From: an uncultured Acetatifactor sp.
Lineage (GTDB): Bacteria > Bacillota > Clostridia > Lachnospirales > Lachnospiraceae
Direction of reading: 5' to 3'
Length of the DNA stretch: 55,138 nucleotides
NCBI GenBank assembly: GCA_910587555.1
Contig: CAJULV010000021.1
Span: 9,961 to 65,098 of the forward strand
Shown here piece by piece: positions 34,556 to 43,573 of the stretch; position 1 is the stretch's first letter, and every line of letters begins with the position of its first letter. The notes below the pieces were generated by a model. It was not told where the DNA came from, made no database searches, and worked only from the letters and a program-made list of their open reading frames with translations. The translations under genes were made by a program, and so were the position numbers.

Positions 34556-34847
34556 TAGCCCTATGAAGTACTGTAGGTATGGGTTTTCAGCAATCTGCTC
34601 CACAAACTCCCTGTCTGAGAACTGGACTTTGTTTGGATGATGAGTTCGACCAGATCCATGCGCAGGAGCTTCGCCACATTCCCTGTCCCGCTGGGGAATC
34701 GGCTGATGTATTTGGTTTCGAACTCATACTGTCTGCCATCTTCACCCATCGGTTGCCCGGGTTCATGTGCAGCCCCATGGGTTGGTTGAAGTCAAGGAGG
34801 GAATGTGGGGGTTCTGTCGCTTGGTCTGTACATGGCTTTTTCTCCAT
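34556..34847 (-). pseudogene. IS1182-like transposase remnant, N-terminal part
   Basis: The pieces read in three frames: PHSLLDFNQPMGLHMNPGNRW, then YEFETKYISRFPSGTGNVAK, then VQFSDREFVEQIAENPYLQY followed by FIGL. Joined, they match the start of IS1182/DUF772-type transposases as I recall the family. The similarity stops at IGL (34556-34564), where PGYQ would normally follow. The DDE catalytic part is absent and no terminal inverted repeats were found. It marks an old insertion followed by decay. Confidence 0.75.
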
Positions 34848-35037
34848 TCCGCAGTAAGATTTTGGGTAACACTACATCTAAAAATCGATACCTGGATGCA
34901 AAATCCCTGCAGTTATTTTATTATAAATGTGCCAGAAAATCAGTAAAATCAATGATTTGGGGATTTAAAAAGCAGACACTATTTGGTTACTAATACAACT
35001 ATATACTGGTCCACTTTCGACAAATATTGCATAAATT

Positions 35038-35205
35038 CTAAAACGGTTTTATGTGTACTCCGGTTTTACTGTAATTACAACCAACAATGTAAACATTCTC
35101 CCCATGTCCGCACTCACATTTTACCCAATATTGATGTGTGTCAGAATCAGGACCTGTATGCCCTAAATCATCATAACCTCCATTTATCTATCTGTAATCA
35201 AACAT
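35038..35205 (-). pseudogene. Small Cys-containing protein gene with in-frame TAG
   Basis: The frame starts at ATG 35205 after a strong AGGAGGGATAGG, reads MFDYR, meets TAG at codon 6, and continues open for 49 codons to a TAG at 35038. The continuation, INGGYDDLGHTGPDSDTHQY then WVKCECGHGENVYIVGC, looks like real protein with a CxC-type cluster. One base change would restore a 55-residue protein. No family is recognised. It is more likely a nonsense-mutated gene than readthrough. Confidence 0.5.
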
Positions 35206-35354
35206 CCTATCCCTCCTCTCACACAAAATAGTAATGAGCTCATCTCTTCGTCAATCTTAAGGCATTTTCACCAATTTTGTCAATTGACGCATAATCAATA
35301 TAGTCGCAATCACATATTTCCTGATTTTTACTAGGATTTATTATTGAATTCGAT

Positions 35355-35380
35355 TTGAAATCAATTGAAAATTGATTCAA
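35355..35380. promoter_or_regulatory. Inverted repeat over the -35 box, possible operator
   Basis: TTGAAATCAATT (35355-35366) and AATTGATTCAA (35370-35380) form an imperfect inverted repeat that overlaps the -35 hexamer of the promoter below. An XRE-type regulator could use such a site, possibly for autoregulation (inference). Confidence 0.4.
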
Positions 35381-35393
35381 AATATGGTACAAT
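35365..35393 (+). promoter_or_regulatory. Promoter for the XRE regulator gene
   Basis: TTGAAA (35365-35370), 17-base spacer, TACAAT (35388-35393). The leader to the gene start is about 190 bases. Confidence 0.7.
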
Positions 35394-35590
35394 ATACAAA
35401 CAAAATATCTGATTCTTCTAATATTTACCTGCGGAAGTCGGATTCAAGGCTCTATTGTATTCCATTTATGTAATCACACAAAAGATAAAAATGAAATTAT
35501 AGTGCAATCAGTATATGACAAAGCAGTAATATGAATAAACTGTGCATAAACAGCCTGGTACAAAAGAGATGAAGAGGGGAACATGTAATT

Positions 35591-36286
35591 ATGGATAAAG
35601 AACGCTTTGGAACACTTATCAAAACCCGGAGAAAGGAAAAAAACTTAAATCAGCAAAAACTTGCGGACTTACTTCATGTGTCAGTCACTACTGTCAGTAA
35701 ATGGGAAACGGGAGTCAATTTGCCGGATGTCATGACTTTGGAAAAGTTGGCACGGGAACTGGAGATTCCACTTCCTGAACTGTTCGATCTCGAAGATTCT
35801 GCTGATAAAGCATCCTCCTCCAGCCGCCCGGGAACAGAAAGAGAACCAAGCGTTCAGCCTGGAACTCCTGGTGCATACGATACTCCTGATTCGCTGCCGG
35901 AATTGCCGCCTGGTGACTTCCCAACAAAGCCAAAGGCCAAATGTTCGAAACTGATTGCTTTCATTTTAAGCCTAATCTTAATAGGAATCATTATAATTGG
36001 CTATCAGATCTTGACGAAAAAAGACGGTACCTTCTCCCCTGAAATTTGCGAGGAATATCAGGGTGAATATGAAGGGGAAAATGCATATTACATAATTATG
36101 AAGTACAAGGAAATGCCTACCACTGATGCTTTACTTGCACATGGTGATGTTATCAGAAGAGAATATGAACCTCACTTCCTGACTTCTGATTTAATTGTCA
36201 TTATTTATACCAGCGATTACGGCAATTTCAAGGAAAATGGTTTTGATGACGTAAACGATTGCTTTACTATTCTTTACCCTTACTAA
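35591..36286 (+). CDS. XRE-family HTH regulator with membrane segment
   Basis: This is a 231-residue protein. The N-terminal helix-turn-helix (about 5-60) contains RKEKNLNQQKLADLLHVS and VSKWETGVNLPD, a classic XRE module. A Pro/Ser-rich linker (80-115) follows. A membrane segment near 120-140 (LIAFILSLILIGIIIIGYQI) leads to an extracellular domain of about 85 residues of unknown family. The topology suggests a one-component sensor that binds DNA inside and senses outside. GAGGGG lies 11 bases before the ATG. A secreted small protein follows 43 bases downstream, probably in the same transcript. Confidence 0.88.
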   Translation: MDKERFGTLIKTRRKEKNLNQQKLADLLHVSVTTVSKWETGVNLPDVMTLEKLARELEIPLPELFDLEDSADKASSSSRPGTEREPSVQPGTPGAYDTPDSLPELPPGDFPTKPKAKCSKLIAFILSLILIGIIIIGYQILTKKDGTFSPEICEEYQGEYEGENAYYIIMKYKEMPTTDALLAHGDVIRREYEPHFLTSDLIVIIYTSDYGNFKENGFDDVNDCFTILYPY

Positions 36287-36329
36287 GGAATCATTTATCA
36301 CTTTTTATTTATATAGAGGAAATAGAAAC

Positions 36330-36674
36330 ATGAAAAAGAGCCACACATATCTATGGACCATTATTTTAATCTTATCTCTGTCACTTAATACCTATGCGGC
36401 AGAAAAACCGGACTCCCTGATTAAACGCGGCTACACCAAAACAGGTATTTATTATGAAGTTCATGGTAAAATCTCCTTATCGCAGAGAGCTGACAATATA
36501 ACCGTTACCCGTCAGGTTACTTATGATGGCAAAATCAACCCGGAAAAGCAAATTCTCTGGACGGAGTCTATTGATGGTATCACATGTACCGGAATTTTAA
36601 GCCTTGTTCAACATACTTATATGGGCAATAAAACTGTTGCGGTTTATAAAGGGACTCTCACTGCACAAACATAA
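36330..36674 (+). CDS. Small secreted protein, unknown
   Basis: It has 114 residues with a Sec signal peptide (MKKSHTYLWTIILILSLSL, cleavage likely after TYAA). The mature part, from EKPDSLIKRGYTKTGIYYEV through VTRQVTYDGKI and ILWTESIDGITCTGIL to YKGTLTAQT, is strand-rich, without Cys pairs or known motifs. I recall similar small secreted proteins in Lachnospiraceae but cannot name a family. AGAGGAAATAGAAAC precedes the ATG. It is likely co-transcribed with the XRE membrane regulator and ends at a strong terminator, so the pair may be functionally linked. Confidence 0.75.
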   Translation: MKKSHTYLWTIILILSLSLNTYAAEKPDSLIKRGYTKTGIYYEVHGKISLSQRADNITVTRQVTYDGKINPEKQILWTESIDGITCTGILSLVQHTYMGNKTVAVYKGTLTAQT

Positions 36675-36675
36675 T

Positions 36676-36785
36676 GATAAAAGGACTGTCGCGTTAAACG
36701 GCCAAAATACCGGTTATGGCAACATATTTTCTGTATACTGCCATATTTTATATCTGAAAGCCTTTAATGCGACAGCCTTTTTATC
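36676..36785. terminator. Large bidirectional terminator hairpin
   Basis: Arms GATAAAAGGACTGTCGCG with TTAAA (36676-36698) and TTTAATGCGACAGCC followed by TTTTTATC (36763-36785) pair almost fully, with one bulged base. The interior has a second small stem TATGGCA/TGCCATA. T runs flank both ends, so it can serve the secreted-protein gene and the convergent UPF0210 gene. With about 20-bp terminal inverted repeats and 110-bp length it could also be a MITE-type element. Confidence 0.75.
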
Positions 36786-36829
36786 GTCCCTTTCCAAACG
36801 AGATGCCTTCCCTCACGCTTTCACCCAAT

Positions 36830-38194
36830 TCAATTCTTAAAACTGTGAATCGGCGCCGGAATCCGTCCGCCGCGGTTGATAAAGACATCACATCCAAACC
36901 GGTTTACCGGCATGATGGGGGCATAGCCCAGCAGCCCGCCGAATTCCACGGTCTCTCCCACGCCCTTGCCGATGACCGGGATAATGCGGACGGCCGTAGT
37001 CTTCTGGTTTACCATGCCGATGGCCATCTCGTCCGCTATGATGCCGGAGATTGTAGTTGCCTTCGTATCTCCCGGAATTGCAATCATATCCAGTCCAACG
37101 GAGCAGACACATGTCATGGCTTCCAGCTTTTCCAGTGTCAGCGCTCCTGCCTGTACCGCGTTAATCATGCCCTGGTCTTCGCTGACAGGGATAAATGCGC
37201 CGCTTAAGCCCCCCACATAGGAGGACGCCATAACGCCGCCCTTTTTCACCTGGTCATTCAAAAGTGCCAGTGCTGCCGTAGTACCGGGCGCCCCGGCATA
37301 CTCCAGTCCGATTTCACACAGGATATCCGCTACGCTGTCACCCACAGCCGGGGTGGGGGCCAGGGACAAATCCACAATGCCGAAAGGTACGTTCAGCATA
37401 GCCGAGGCTTCCTGGGCTACCAGCTGTCCGACCCTTGTCACCTTAAACGCCGTTTTCTTAATAGTTTCACACAGCACTTCAAAATTCTCACCGCGTACCT
37501 TCTCCAAAGCGGTCTTCACCACCCCCGGCCCGCTGACGCCCACATTGATAATCTTATCTGCCTCCGTAACACCGTGGAAGGCACCTGCCATAAACGGATT
37601 ATCGTCTGGTGCATTACAGAATACCACCAGCTTTGCACAGCCCAGGGAATCGTTTTCCTTCGTGAATTCCGCGGTTGAACGAATAATCTCACCCATCAGC
37701 TTTACGGCATCCATGTTGATCCCCGTCCTGGTAGAACCAAGGTTGACGGATGCACACACACGCTCCGTACCGGACAATGCCCTGGGAATGGAACGAATCA
37801 ACAACTCGTCCGCGAAAGTCATGCCTTTGCTGACCAGGGCGGAGTAGCCGCCGATAAAGTTTACTCCCACTTCTTTTGCCACTTTGTCCAGGGTCAGCGC
37901 CACAGAGGCAAAATCTTCCTCACTCCTGCAGGCAGCGCCTCCCACCAGGGCAATGGGAGTCACGGATATTCGCTTATTAACGATCGGTATTCCAAACTCC
38001 CTTGAAATCTCCTCTCCTGTCTTCACCAGGTCTTTTGCCGCTTCGTATATTTTGGTATAGATTTTTTCATTCAGCCTCGCCAGGTCAGAATCAATGCAGT
38101 CCAGAAGGCTGATGCCCAGCGTGATGGTACGCACATCCAGGTTTTCCTCCGAGATCATCTTGTTCGTCTCTGTCACTTCATATATGTTAATCAT
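36830..38194 (-). CDS. UPF0210 (PFL/DUF711 family) protein
   Basis: This is a 454-residue member of the UPF0210/DUF711 family of unknown biochemical function. The start is ATG 38194 (MINIYEVTETNKMISEENLD), preceded by AGGAGAATATGG; the frame is open 53 codons upstream. Conserved blocks are TITLGISLLDCIDSD, SVTPIALVGGA, SVNLGSTRTGINMDAVKLM, VFCNAPDDNPFMAGAFHG, VGVSGPGVV and SLAPTPAVGDSVADIL. It follows the ACT-domain (UPF0237) gene by 103 bases, the standard pairing, which suggests small-molecule control of this protein. Confidence 0.93.
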   Translation of the reverse strand: MINIYEVTETNKMISEENLDVRTITLGISLLDCIDSDLARLNEKIYTKIYEAAKDLVKTGEEISREFGIPIVNKRISVTPIALVGGAACRSEEDFASVALTLDKVAKEVGVNFIGGYSALVSKGMTFADELLIRSIPRALSGTERVCASVNLGSTRTGINMDAVKLMGEIIRSTAEFTKENDSLGCAKLVVFCNAPDDNPFMAGAFHGVTEADKIINVGVSGPGVVKTALEKVRGENFEVLCETIKKTAFKVTRVGQLVAQEASAMLNVPFGIVDLSLAPTPAVGDSVADILCEIGLEYAGAPGTTAALALLNDQVKKGGVMASSYVGGLSGAFIPVSEDQGMINAVQAGALTLEKLEAMTCVCSVGLDMIAIPGDTKATTISGIIADEMAIGMVNQKTTAVRIIPVIGKGVGETVEFGGLLGYAPIMPVNRFGCDVFINRGGRIPAPIHSFKN

Positions 38195-38297
38195 CCATAT
38201 TCTCCTATTCCTGTTCCGCAATTCCCCTGCTGCCCCGTACCACGCAGAGATTTTCCGCCCGCCGAATCCATGGGCACGTAAATCCCTTCCCCATACT

Positions 38298-38570
38298 CTA
38301 AATGCGGTGCATTTTGTCGAAAATCTCTTCCTTCTGGCACTTAATCTGCACACCGGTTTCTTCCCCCAGGGCAGTCATTTCATCCACCATATCGCCAAAG
38401 GGCTTTGCCGTGGTACTGGTATCCACAATCATCATCATGTTAAAGTATCCCTGTACAATGGTCTGGGAAATGTCCAGGATATTGATGCCGTTTTCTGCCA
38501 GGTAAGTGCAGACCTTCGCGATGATACCTATGGTATCCTTTCCCACTACGGTAATAATTGTCCTTTTCAT
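38298..38570 (-). CDS. ACT-domain protein (UPF0237)
   Basis: It has 90 residues from ATG 38570 (MKRTIITVVGKDTIGIIAKV), preceded by GGAGGAATAT. The whole protein is one ACT fold: VVGKDTIGIIAKVCTYLAENG, then NILDISQTIVQGYFNMMMIV. Such proteins normally bind amino acids or partner with enzymes. It is paired with the UPF0210 gene downstream. Confidence 0.93.
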   Translation of the reverse strand: MKRTIITVVGKDTIGIIAKVCTYLAENGINILDISQTIVQGYFNMMMIVDTSTTAKPFGDMVDEMTALGEETGVQIKCQKEEIFDKMHRI

Positions 38571-38748
38571 ATATTCCTCCATTCTTTGCCATTCGCCTGT
38601 TTTATCTTCCACCAACACACCGCCGTTATCCGGTCCTGCCCTGCCCCCTCCCAACGGCTACCCGGGTATCTGGCCCCAAGCCTGCCAACAGGCATGGGCC
38701 AACACCCAGTGGGGATAATCCTCCCCTAACCGGCACAGGGACGGTCCC

Positions 38749-39546
38749 CTAAAGGACCACCGCCGGCGTCACATCGCCGCGCAATGCCACGCGTATATCA
38801 AAATCTCCGGCCTTATAGGGGTTGTCACCCATATTTATCTCCATCCGCACGGACTCGTAAGCCAGCTCCGGCAGATTATTTTCCTTGCTCAGATGCCCCA
38901 AAAGCACTGCCTTCATCTTATCGTGAAGAATACGGCACAAAAGCCTCCCCGTATTTTCATTGGAGAGATGCCCTCTGTCCCCCAGGATGCGCTGTTTCAG
39001 GTAATAGGGATAAGGTCCCACCTGGACCATGTTCACGTCGTGGTTCGCCTCCAGCAGCAGTGCGTCCATTCCCTTCAGGCATTCCACCGTATAGTCATTG
39101 TATACACCCAAATCGGTGCAGACTGCCACTCTTTTGCTGCCGTAGGCAATCCTGTATGCCACAGGCTGCGCCGCATCATGGGAGATGCGCATGGGGTTTA
39201 CAGTCAGATCCTTTATGATAAATTTTCTGTCCTCCTTCACCTCATGGAACAGTCCGTGGTCCACATTTCCCAGCCCGGCACAGTTCTTCATCGCTTCAAT
39301 GGTGCCGGCCGTGGCGTAAATCGGGATCTCGTACTTCCTGGCAATGACGCCCAATCCCTGGATGTGGTCGGCATGTTCATGGGTAATCAATATTCCGTCT
39401 ATATCCCTTCCCGTCAGCTCCAGCTCCTTTAATCCCTTCTCTGTCTTCTTGCCGCTGATTCCCACATCCACAAGCAGATGGGCAGCTTCGGAACCCACAT
39501 AGATGCAATTTCCGCTGCTCCCGCTTGCTATACTGCATAATCTCAT
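38749..39546 (-). CDS. Metallo-beta-lactamase-fold hydrolase (WalJ/YycJ type)
   Basis: It has 265 residues. The N-terminus MRLCSIASGSSGNCIYVG and the metal motif ITHEHADHIQGL are characteristic of YycJ/WalJ, a proposed exonuclease or cell-cycle-linked hydrolase. Further metal ligands appear in RISHDAAQP, CTDLGVY and LEANHD, and GHLSNE and GHLSKEN close the site. In many Firmicutes it sits with walRK; here it follows coaE with a repeat array between, and the walRK genes are absent. The symbol is left blank because the orthology is not checked. Confidence 0.88.
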   Translation of the reverse strand: MRLCSIASGSSGNCIYVGSEAAHLLVDVGISGKKTEKGLKELELTGRDIDGILITHEHADHIQGLGVIARKYEIPIYATAGTIEAMKNCAGLGNVDHGLFHEVKEDRKFIIKDLTVNPMRISHDAAQPVAYRIAYGSKRVAVCTDLGVYNDYTVECLKGMDALLLEANHDVNMVQVGPYPYYLKQRILGDRGHLSNENTGRLLCRILHDKMKAVLLGHLSKENNLPELAYESVRMEINMGDNPYKAGDFDIRVALRGDVTPAVVL

Positions 39547-39860
39547 CTTCCTGCTCTCTCTTCTTGTCCGTTTTCGTTATTCCGTTACTTGTATCCGATC
39601 CCCGTGATTACCGCTGACCGGCATAATGACCGCATAACCTACAGATTCCCGCTGACCAGCATAGTGGTAACGTGATCTGCTCCCCTCTGTTTGACCGCAT
39701 AATCACCGCATAACCTGCAGATTCCCGCTGACCGGCATAATGACCATATAATCTGCAGATTCCCGCCGACCGGCACAGCGGCAACATGATCTGCTCCCCT
39801 CTGTTTGACCGCATACTCCCGGCTTCCTGCCCGACGGCACAATGGCAGCCTGCCCTCCTG
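39547..39860. other. Intergenic region occupied by a 38-bp repeat array
   Basis: Between coaE and the hydrolase gene. Almost all of it is the tandem array at 39616-39822. A minus-strand frame through it encodes only the translated repeats and has no ribosome site. Confidence 0.65.
39616..39822. repeat. 37-39-bp tandem array with two alternating unit types
   Basis: Five units start at 39616, 39654, 39693, 39730 and 39768, with a partial sixth at 39807. All begin GACC(G/A)GCA or GACCGCA. Units 1, 3 and 4 end ACCTGCAGATTCCCGCT or nearly so; units 2 and 5 end GATCTGCTCCCCTCTGTTT. They abut without spacers. Confidence 0.85.
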
Positions 39861-40526
39861 TCATTTAGGCCGGCAAGCCTGTTCATGAGTTCCCGCGCAG
39901 TCGGCACTTGCCGCCTGCGCCATGGCAGGGCGGAGGAATGGTGCCAGCCTCCTGTCAATCTGCCTGTATGTATTCTCCAGGCTGCCGCTGTTGTCTATCA
40001 CAAAATCACAGTTTTTTCGGAACATCTCCTCGCTCAGCTGTCTGGACATAATCTGCGATATTTTCTCCTCGCTATAGCCCCTGGCGCTGCGAAGCCTGTC
40101 CCGGCGGATCTCTTTATCTGCATAAATATACCACATCTCGTCCACCAGCGCAAGGTATCCGCATTCAATCAGCAGGGCTGCCTCCACAAAAAACAGTTCC
40201 GCGGTTCCTGCCTTCTTCGCATGCTCCAGACACTCCAGCAGAAATTCTTTAACGGCAGGATGAATAATTTCATTTACCTGCTCCAGCAGTTCCGGTTTGG
40301 CAAAAATCTTATCCGCCATGGCTGCCCTGTCAATCTGCCCGTCCGCCGCTGTCACGTCCTGCCCCAGCAGCTGAACCAGCTCCCTGTACGCCCGGCTCCC
40401 GGGCTGCTTTACCAGATGCGCCACCTCATCCGCCAGGTATATTTCACATCGGCAGTGCTGTCCTATATAATGAAGGATCTCTGATTTCCCGGCTCCGATG
40501 CCGCCGGTAATTCCGATAAAGCGCAT
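39861..40526 (-). CDS. coaE: Dephospho-CoA kinase
   Basis: It phosphorylates dephospho-CoA, the last step of CoA synthesis. It has 221 residues from ATG 40526 (MRFIGITGGIGAGKSEIL); a GTG two codons upstream is in frame. The P-loop is GGIGAGKS. The CoA-binding segment IYLADEVAHLVKQPGS and the lid segment DRLRSARGYSEEKISQIMSRQ follow, with FVIDNSGSLENT near the end. It is 231 bases downstream of polA on the same strand, a pairing seen in many Firmicutes. Confidence 0.95.
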   Translation of the reverse strand: MRFIGITGGIGAGKSEILHYIGQHCRCEIYLADEVAHLVKQPGSRAYRELVQLLGQDVTAADGQIDRAAMADKIFAKPELLEQVNEIIHPAVKEFLLECLEHAKKAGTAELFFVEAALLIECGYLALVDEMWYIYADKEIRRDRLRSARGYSEEKISQIMSRQLSEEMFRKNCDFVIDNSGSLENTYRQIDRRLAPFLRPAMAQAASADCAGTHEQACRPK

Positions 40527-40757
40527 TTTCACACCCCCATCCTTTCGTCACTGTCCTGGAGCGTGCCTGAAATTTATTCCCGCCGTCTGCTGTGGTAAAC
40601 CGCGTTCCCACATTTGCTGTATAGCCGGCCCTTATTCGTTCAACGCAGCCCGCTACGCCTCCCGCATTCGGATTCTGCCACAAATTGACACACATCTGCC
40701 GGAAAGTAATTTTCAAACACGCCCTAAGCAAGACAGAAAGCAGGATATGCCTCTTTC

Positions 40758-43460
40758 TCACTTCGCCTCATACCAGTTCTCCCCGGTATGCAAATCCACC
40801 TCCAGCGTCACAGCCAGTTCTGCGGCCGACACCATATTTTCCGTCAAAATCCGCCGCACCTGTTCCTCTTCCTCCTTGTAGGTCTCTATGACCAGCTCGT
40901 CATGCACCTGCAGAATCAGCCGGGACTTCAGCCCCGCAGCCCGCAGCCCGCGCCACACCCTGATCATGGCAATTTTAATGATATCCGCCGCGGTACCCTG
41001 TATGGGAGAATTCATTGCCACACGCTCCCCGAAGGAACGCTGCATGAAATTGGATGAGGTAATCTCCGGCACGGGCCTGCGCCTGCCGAACATGGTGGTG
41101 ATATAACCGTCCTTTTTCGCATTCCGGACCAACTCATCCAGGAATTCCTTCACCTTTGGATATGTGGCAAAATACTGCTCGATATACGCCGCCGCTTCCT
41201 TCTTGCTGATGCTCAAATCCTGGCTCAGCCCGAAGGAACTGATACCGTAGACAATGCCGAAATTCACCGCCTTGGCATTCCGGCGCTGCAGATCAGTAAC
41301 CTCCTCAAAGGGCGTATGGAACACCTTCGCCGCCGTGATCCGGTGAATATCCTGGTCCATATGGTAAGCCTCTATCAGCTGTTCATCTCCCGACATATGG
41401 GCCAGCACTCTCAGTTCGATCTGGGAATAGTCCGCATCCATAAACACACAGCCCTCCCTGGGTACGAACACCTTCCGGATACGCCTGCCCAATTCCATGC
41501 GCATGGGGATATTCTGCAGGTTCGGCTCCGTGGAGCTGATGCGTCCGGTGGCTGTGATGGTCTGGTTGAAGCTTGTGTGGATTCTTTCATCCGGCCCGAT
41601 ATAGACTGCCAGCCCGTCGGCATAGGTGGATTTCAGCTTTGTCAGCTGCCTGTATTCCAGGATATCCTCCACAATGGGCGCCTCCTCGGCCAGCTTTTCC
41701 AGCACATCCGCCGCCGTGGAATAGCCTGTTTTGGTCTTCTTGCCCCCGGGAAGCTTCATGGTATCGAAAAGCACCTCTCCCAGCTGCTTGGGAGAATTGA
41801 TATTGAACTTCACTCCTGCCTGGTCATGGATGGATTTCTCAAGCTCCTCTATCCTCGCCACCAGTGCATCCCCATAGGCCTTTAACTCTTCCCGGCGCAC
41901 CTCCACGCCCTCACTCTCCATATCATACAACACCAGGGACAGGGGCATCTCCATATCCCGCATCAGCTTATCCATCCCGGCCTGTTCCAGCTTTTTCTCC
42001 AACGCTTCCGCGGCAGCCGCCGACACATAGGCGCCGTAACAGCAATATTCCGCAAACTGTTCCGGCATAAGCGCTGCCGCCTCATGGAGCTTCTTTTTCC
42101 CGAAAATCTCCCCTCGCCCGGGTATCGTAAGGCCCAGATGCTCCGCCGCTATGGACTCCAGGTCATAATCGCTCTTCAACGGGTTCAGCAGGTACGCCGC
42201 TATCAGGACGTCAAAATATTTTTCCGTTGTTTTTTTATCAATATAGCGATAGTATTTCTTGATGTCAAAAACCGACAGCCCCACGGTCTCCGAGAGTGCC
42301 AGGAGCGCGTCCGCCAACTCTTTTCGGCCCGATTCCGTCTCCCCGTCGCCTTCTTCAGGAATCTCGTCAAACAGCGACAGCTGCACATTCTCCAGCACAG
42401 GAAACGCATAAAAGACGGTTTCTTCCATGCTGCATGCCGCTGCGCCCAGAAGCTTTCCTTCCTCCATGGCAAGGAACAGCCCCACAGCCGAACCCACCTT
42501 CCGCTTTTTCAGCCAGCCGATAAATTCCTTCAATCCCTCTGTTTTCCGAAAGGTTTTAGTGACATCGCCGCTACGGCTCACATACTTCTTCTCGAAACGG
42601 CCAAGCATCTGCTTAAATTCCAGCTTCTTGAATAAGTCATAGGCTTCCTGGGTATAGAAGCCTTCCGCCTTCGCCGCCTCATAGTCCAGCTCTACATCGG
42701 CATCTGTGCGGATGGTGGCCAGCACCTTGCTCAAATCCGCCAGTTCACGGTTCTGAATCAGAGACTCTCGAATACTCTTTTTAGTGATTTCCTCCACATG
42801 GGCATAGATATTTTCCAGAGAACCGTACTGCACCATCAGTTCCGTTGCGGTCTTCTGACCCACCTTCGGCACGCCGGGGATATTGTCTGACGTGTCACCC
42901 ATCAGGGCTTTCAAATCGATAAACTGCAGGGGCGTCACCTGATAGGCCGCTGCCACATCCTCAGGATAGTAATCCTCCACATCGGTCCTCCCCATTTTCG
43001 TCTTGGGAATCCGAATCAGGATATGCGCATCGGCAACCTGCAGCAAATCCCTGTCGCCGGATATCAGGGTTACCTCCAGCCCCTCCGCCTGGGCTTTTTT
43101 CGCCAGCGTCCCCAGAATATCGTCAGCCTCCAGGCCCTCCTGCTCCACAATGACTACCCCCATAGCCCGGAGTACATCCTTCATTACCGGCACCTGCTGT
43201 CTCAATTCCTCCGGCATGGGCTTTCTGGTTCCCTTGTACGGCTCGTACATTTGATGGCGGAAAGTAGGAGCATGCACGTCAAATGCCACCGCAAGGTAAT
43301 CCGGTTTCTCTTCTTCCAAAAAGCGAAACATAATATTCAAAAATCCGTAAATCGCATTGGTATGAAGCCCCTGGGCATTGGTCAGGTCCTGCACGCCGTA
43401 AAATGCCCGGTGCAGGATGCTGTGCCCGTCTATCAGTACAAGTTTCCGATTCTCTGCCAT
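40758..43460 (-). CDS. polA: DNA polymerase I, proofreading domain inactive
   Basis: It has 900 residues from ATG 43460 (MAENRKLVLIDGHSILHRAF), preceded by AAGGCGGTAAAAAT. Residues 1-290 are the 5' nuclease (LISGDRDLLQVA, GDTSDNIPGVPKVGQKTA). Residues about 310-480 are the exonuclease-like domain, but the DxE metal motif is not present (VGLFLAMEEGKLLGAA), so proofreading is predicted absent. Residues 500-900 are the polymerase: motif A DADYSQIELRVLAHMS, motif B RRNAKAVNFGIVYGIS and motif C LQVHDELVIE. This matches polymerases of other Firmicutes. A structured leader lies upstream. Confidence 0.96.
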   Translation of the reverse strand: MAENRKLVLIDGHSILHRAFYGVQDLTNAQGLHTNAIYGFLNIMFRFLEEEKPDYLAVAFDVHAPTFRHQMYEPYKGTRKPMPEELRQQVPVMKDVLRAMGVVIVEQEGLEADDILGTLAKKAQAEGLEVTLISGDRDLLQVADAHILIRIPKTKMGRTDVEDYYPEDVAAAYQVTPLQFIDLKALMGDTSDNIPGVPKVGQKTATELMVQYGSLENIYAHVEEITKKSIRESLIQNRELADLSKVLATIRTDADVELDYEAAKAEGFYTQEAYDLFKKLEFKQMLGRFEKKYVSRSGDVTKTFRKTEGLKEFIGWLKKRKVGSAVGLFLAMEEGKLLGAAACSMEETVFYAFPVLENVQLSLFDEIPEEGDGETESGRKELADALLALSETVGLSVFDIKKYYRYIDKKTTEKYFDVLIAAYLLNPLKSDYDLESIAAEHLGLTIPGRGEIFGKKKLHEAAALMPEQFAEYCCYGAYVSAAAAEALEKKLEQAGMDKLMRDMEMPLSLVLYDMESEGVEVRREELKAYGDALVARIEELEKSIHDQAGVKFNINSPKQLGEVLFDTMKLPGGKKTKTGYSTAADVLEKLAEEAPIVEDILEYRQLTKLKSTYADGLAVYIGPDERIHTSFNQTITATGRISSTEPNLQNIPMRMELGRRIRKVFVPREGCVFMDADYSQIELRVLAHMSGDEQLIEAYHMDQDIHRITAAKVFHTPFEEVTDLQRRNAKAVNFGIVYGISSFGLSQDLSISKKEAAAYIEQYFATYPKVKEFLDELVRNAKKDGYITTMFGRRRPVPEITSSNFMQRSFGERVAMNSPIQGTAADIIKIAMIRVWRGLRAAGLKSRLILQVHDELVIETYKEEEEQVRRILTENMVSAAELAVTLEVDLHTGENWYEAK

Positions 43461-43519
43461 ATTTTTACCGCCTTTTTTACCTGATCCGGCCAATCCGGAA
43501 CCGCAATTACAAGTCAACA

Positions 43520-43573
43520 ACCCCGCTGCAAGCAATGGGGCATCCAGCTTGCAGCGCTGCAAGCAGCGGGGTA
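43520..43573. repeat. Palindromic leader upstream of polA
   Basis: CCCCGCTGC and GCAGCGGGG form a 9-bp outer stem around a perfect 14-bp palindrome TTGCAGCGCTGCAA; GCTGCAAGCA occurs twice. It is 60-115 bases before the polA ATG. It could be the terminator of the zinc-finger gene upstream or a leader structure. Confidence 0.55.

Larger units (their letters stand above)
34459..35590. other. Accessory intergenic stretch
   Basis: About 1.1 kb, AT-rich to the right, with no intact gene. It holds a transposase remnant (34556-34847), a small pseudogene (35038-35205) and the promoter of the XRE regulator (35365-35393). Confidence 0.6.

Noticed and set aside
39616..39822. CRISPR array
   Set aside because: Units abut with no unique spacers, and no cas genes are present.
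39608..39958. Minus-strand frame with repeated peptide through the 38-bp array
   Set aside because: The peptide repeats simply translate the DNA array, the upper part overlaps coaE in another frame, and there is no ribosome site.
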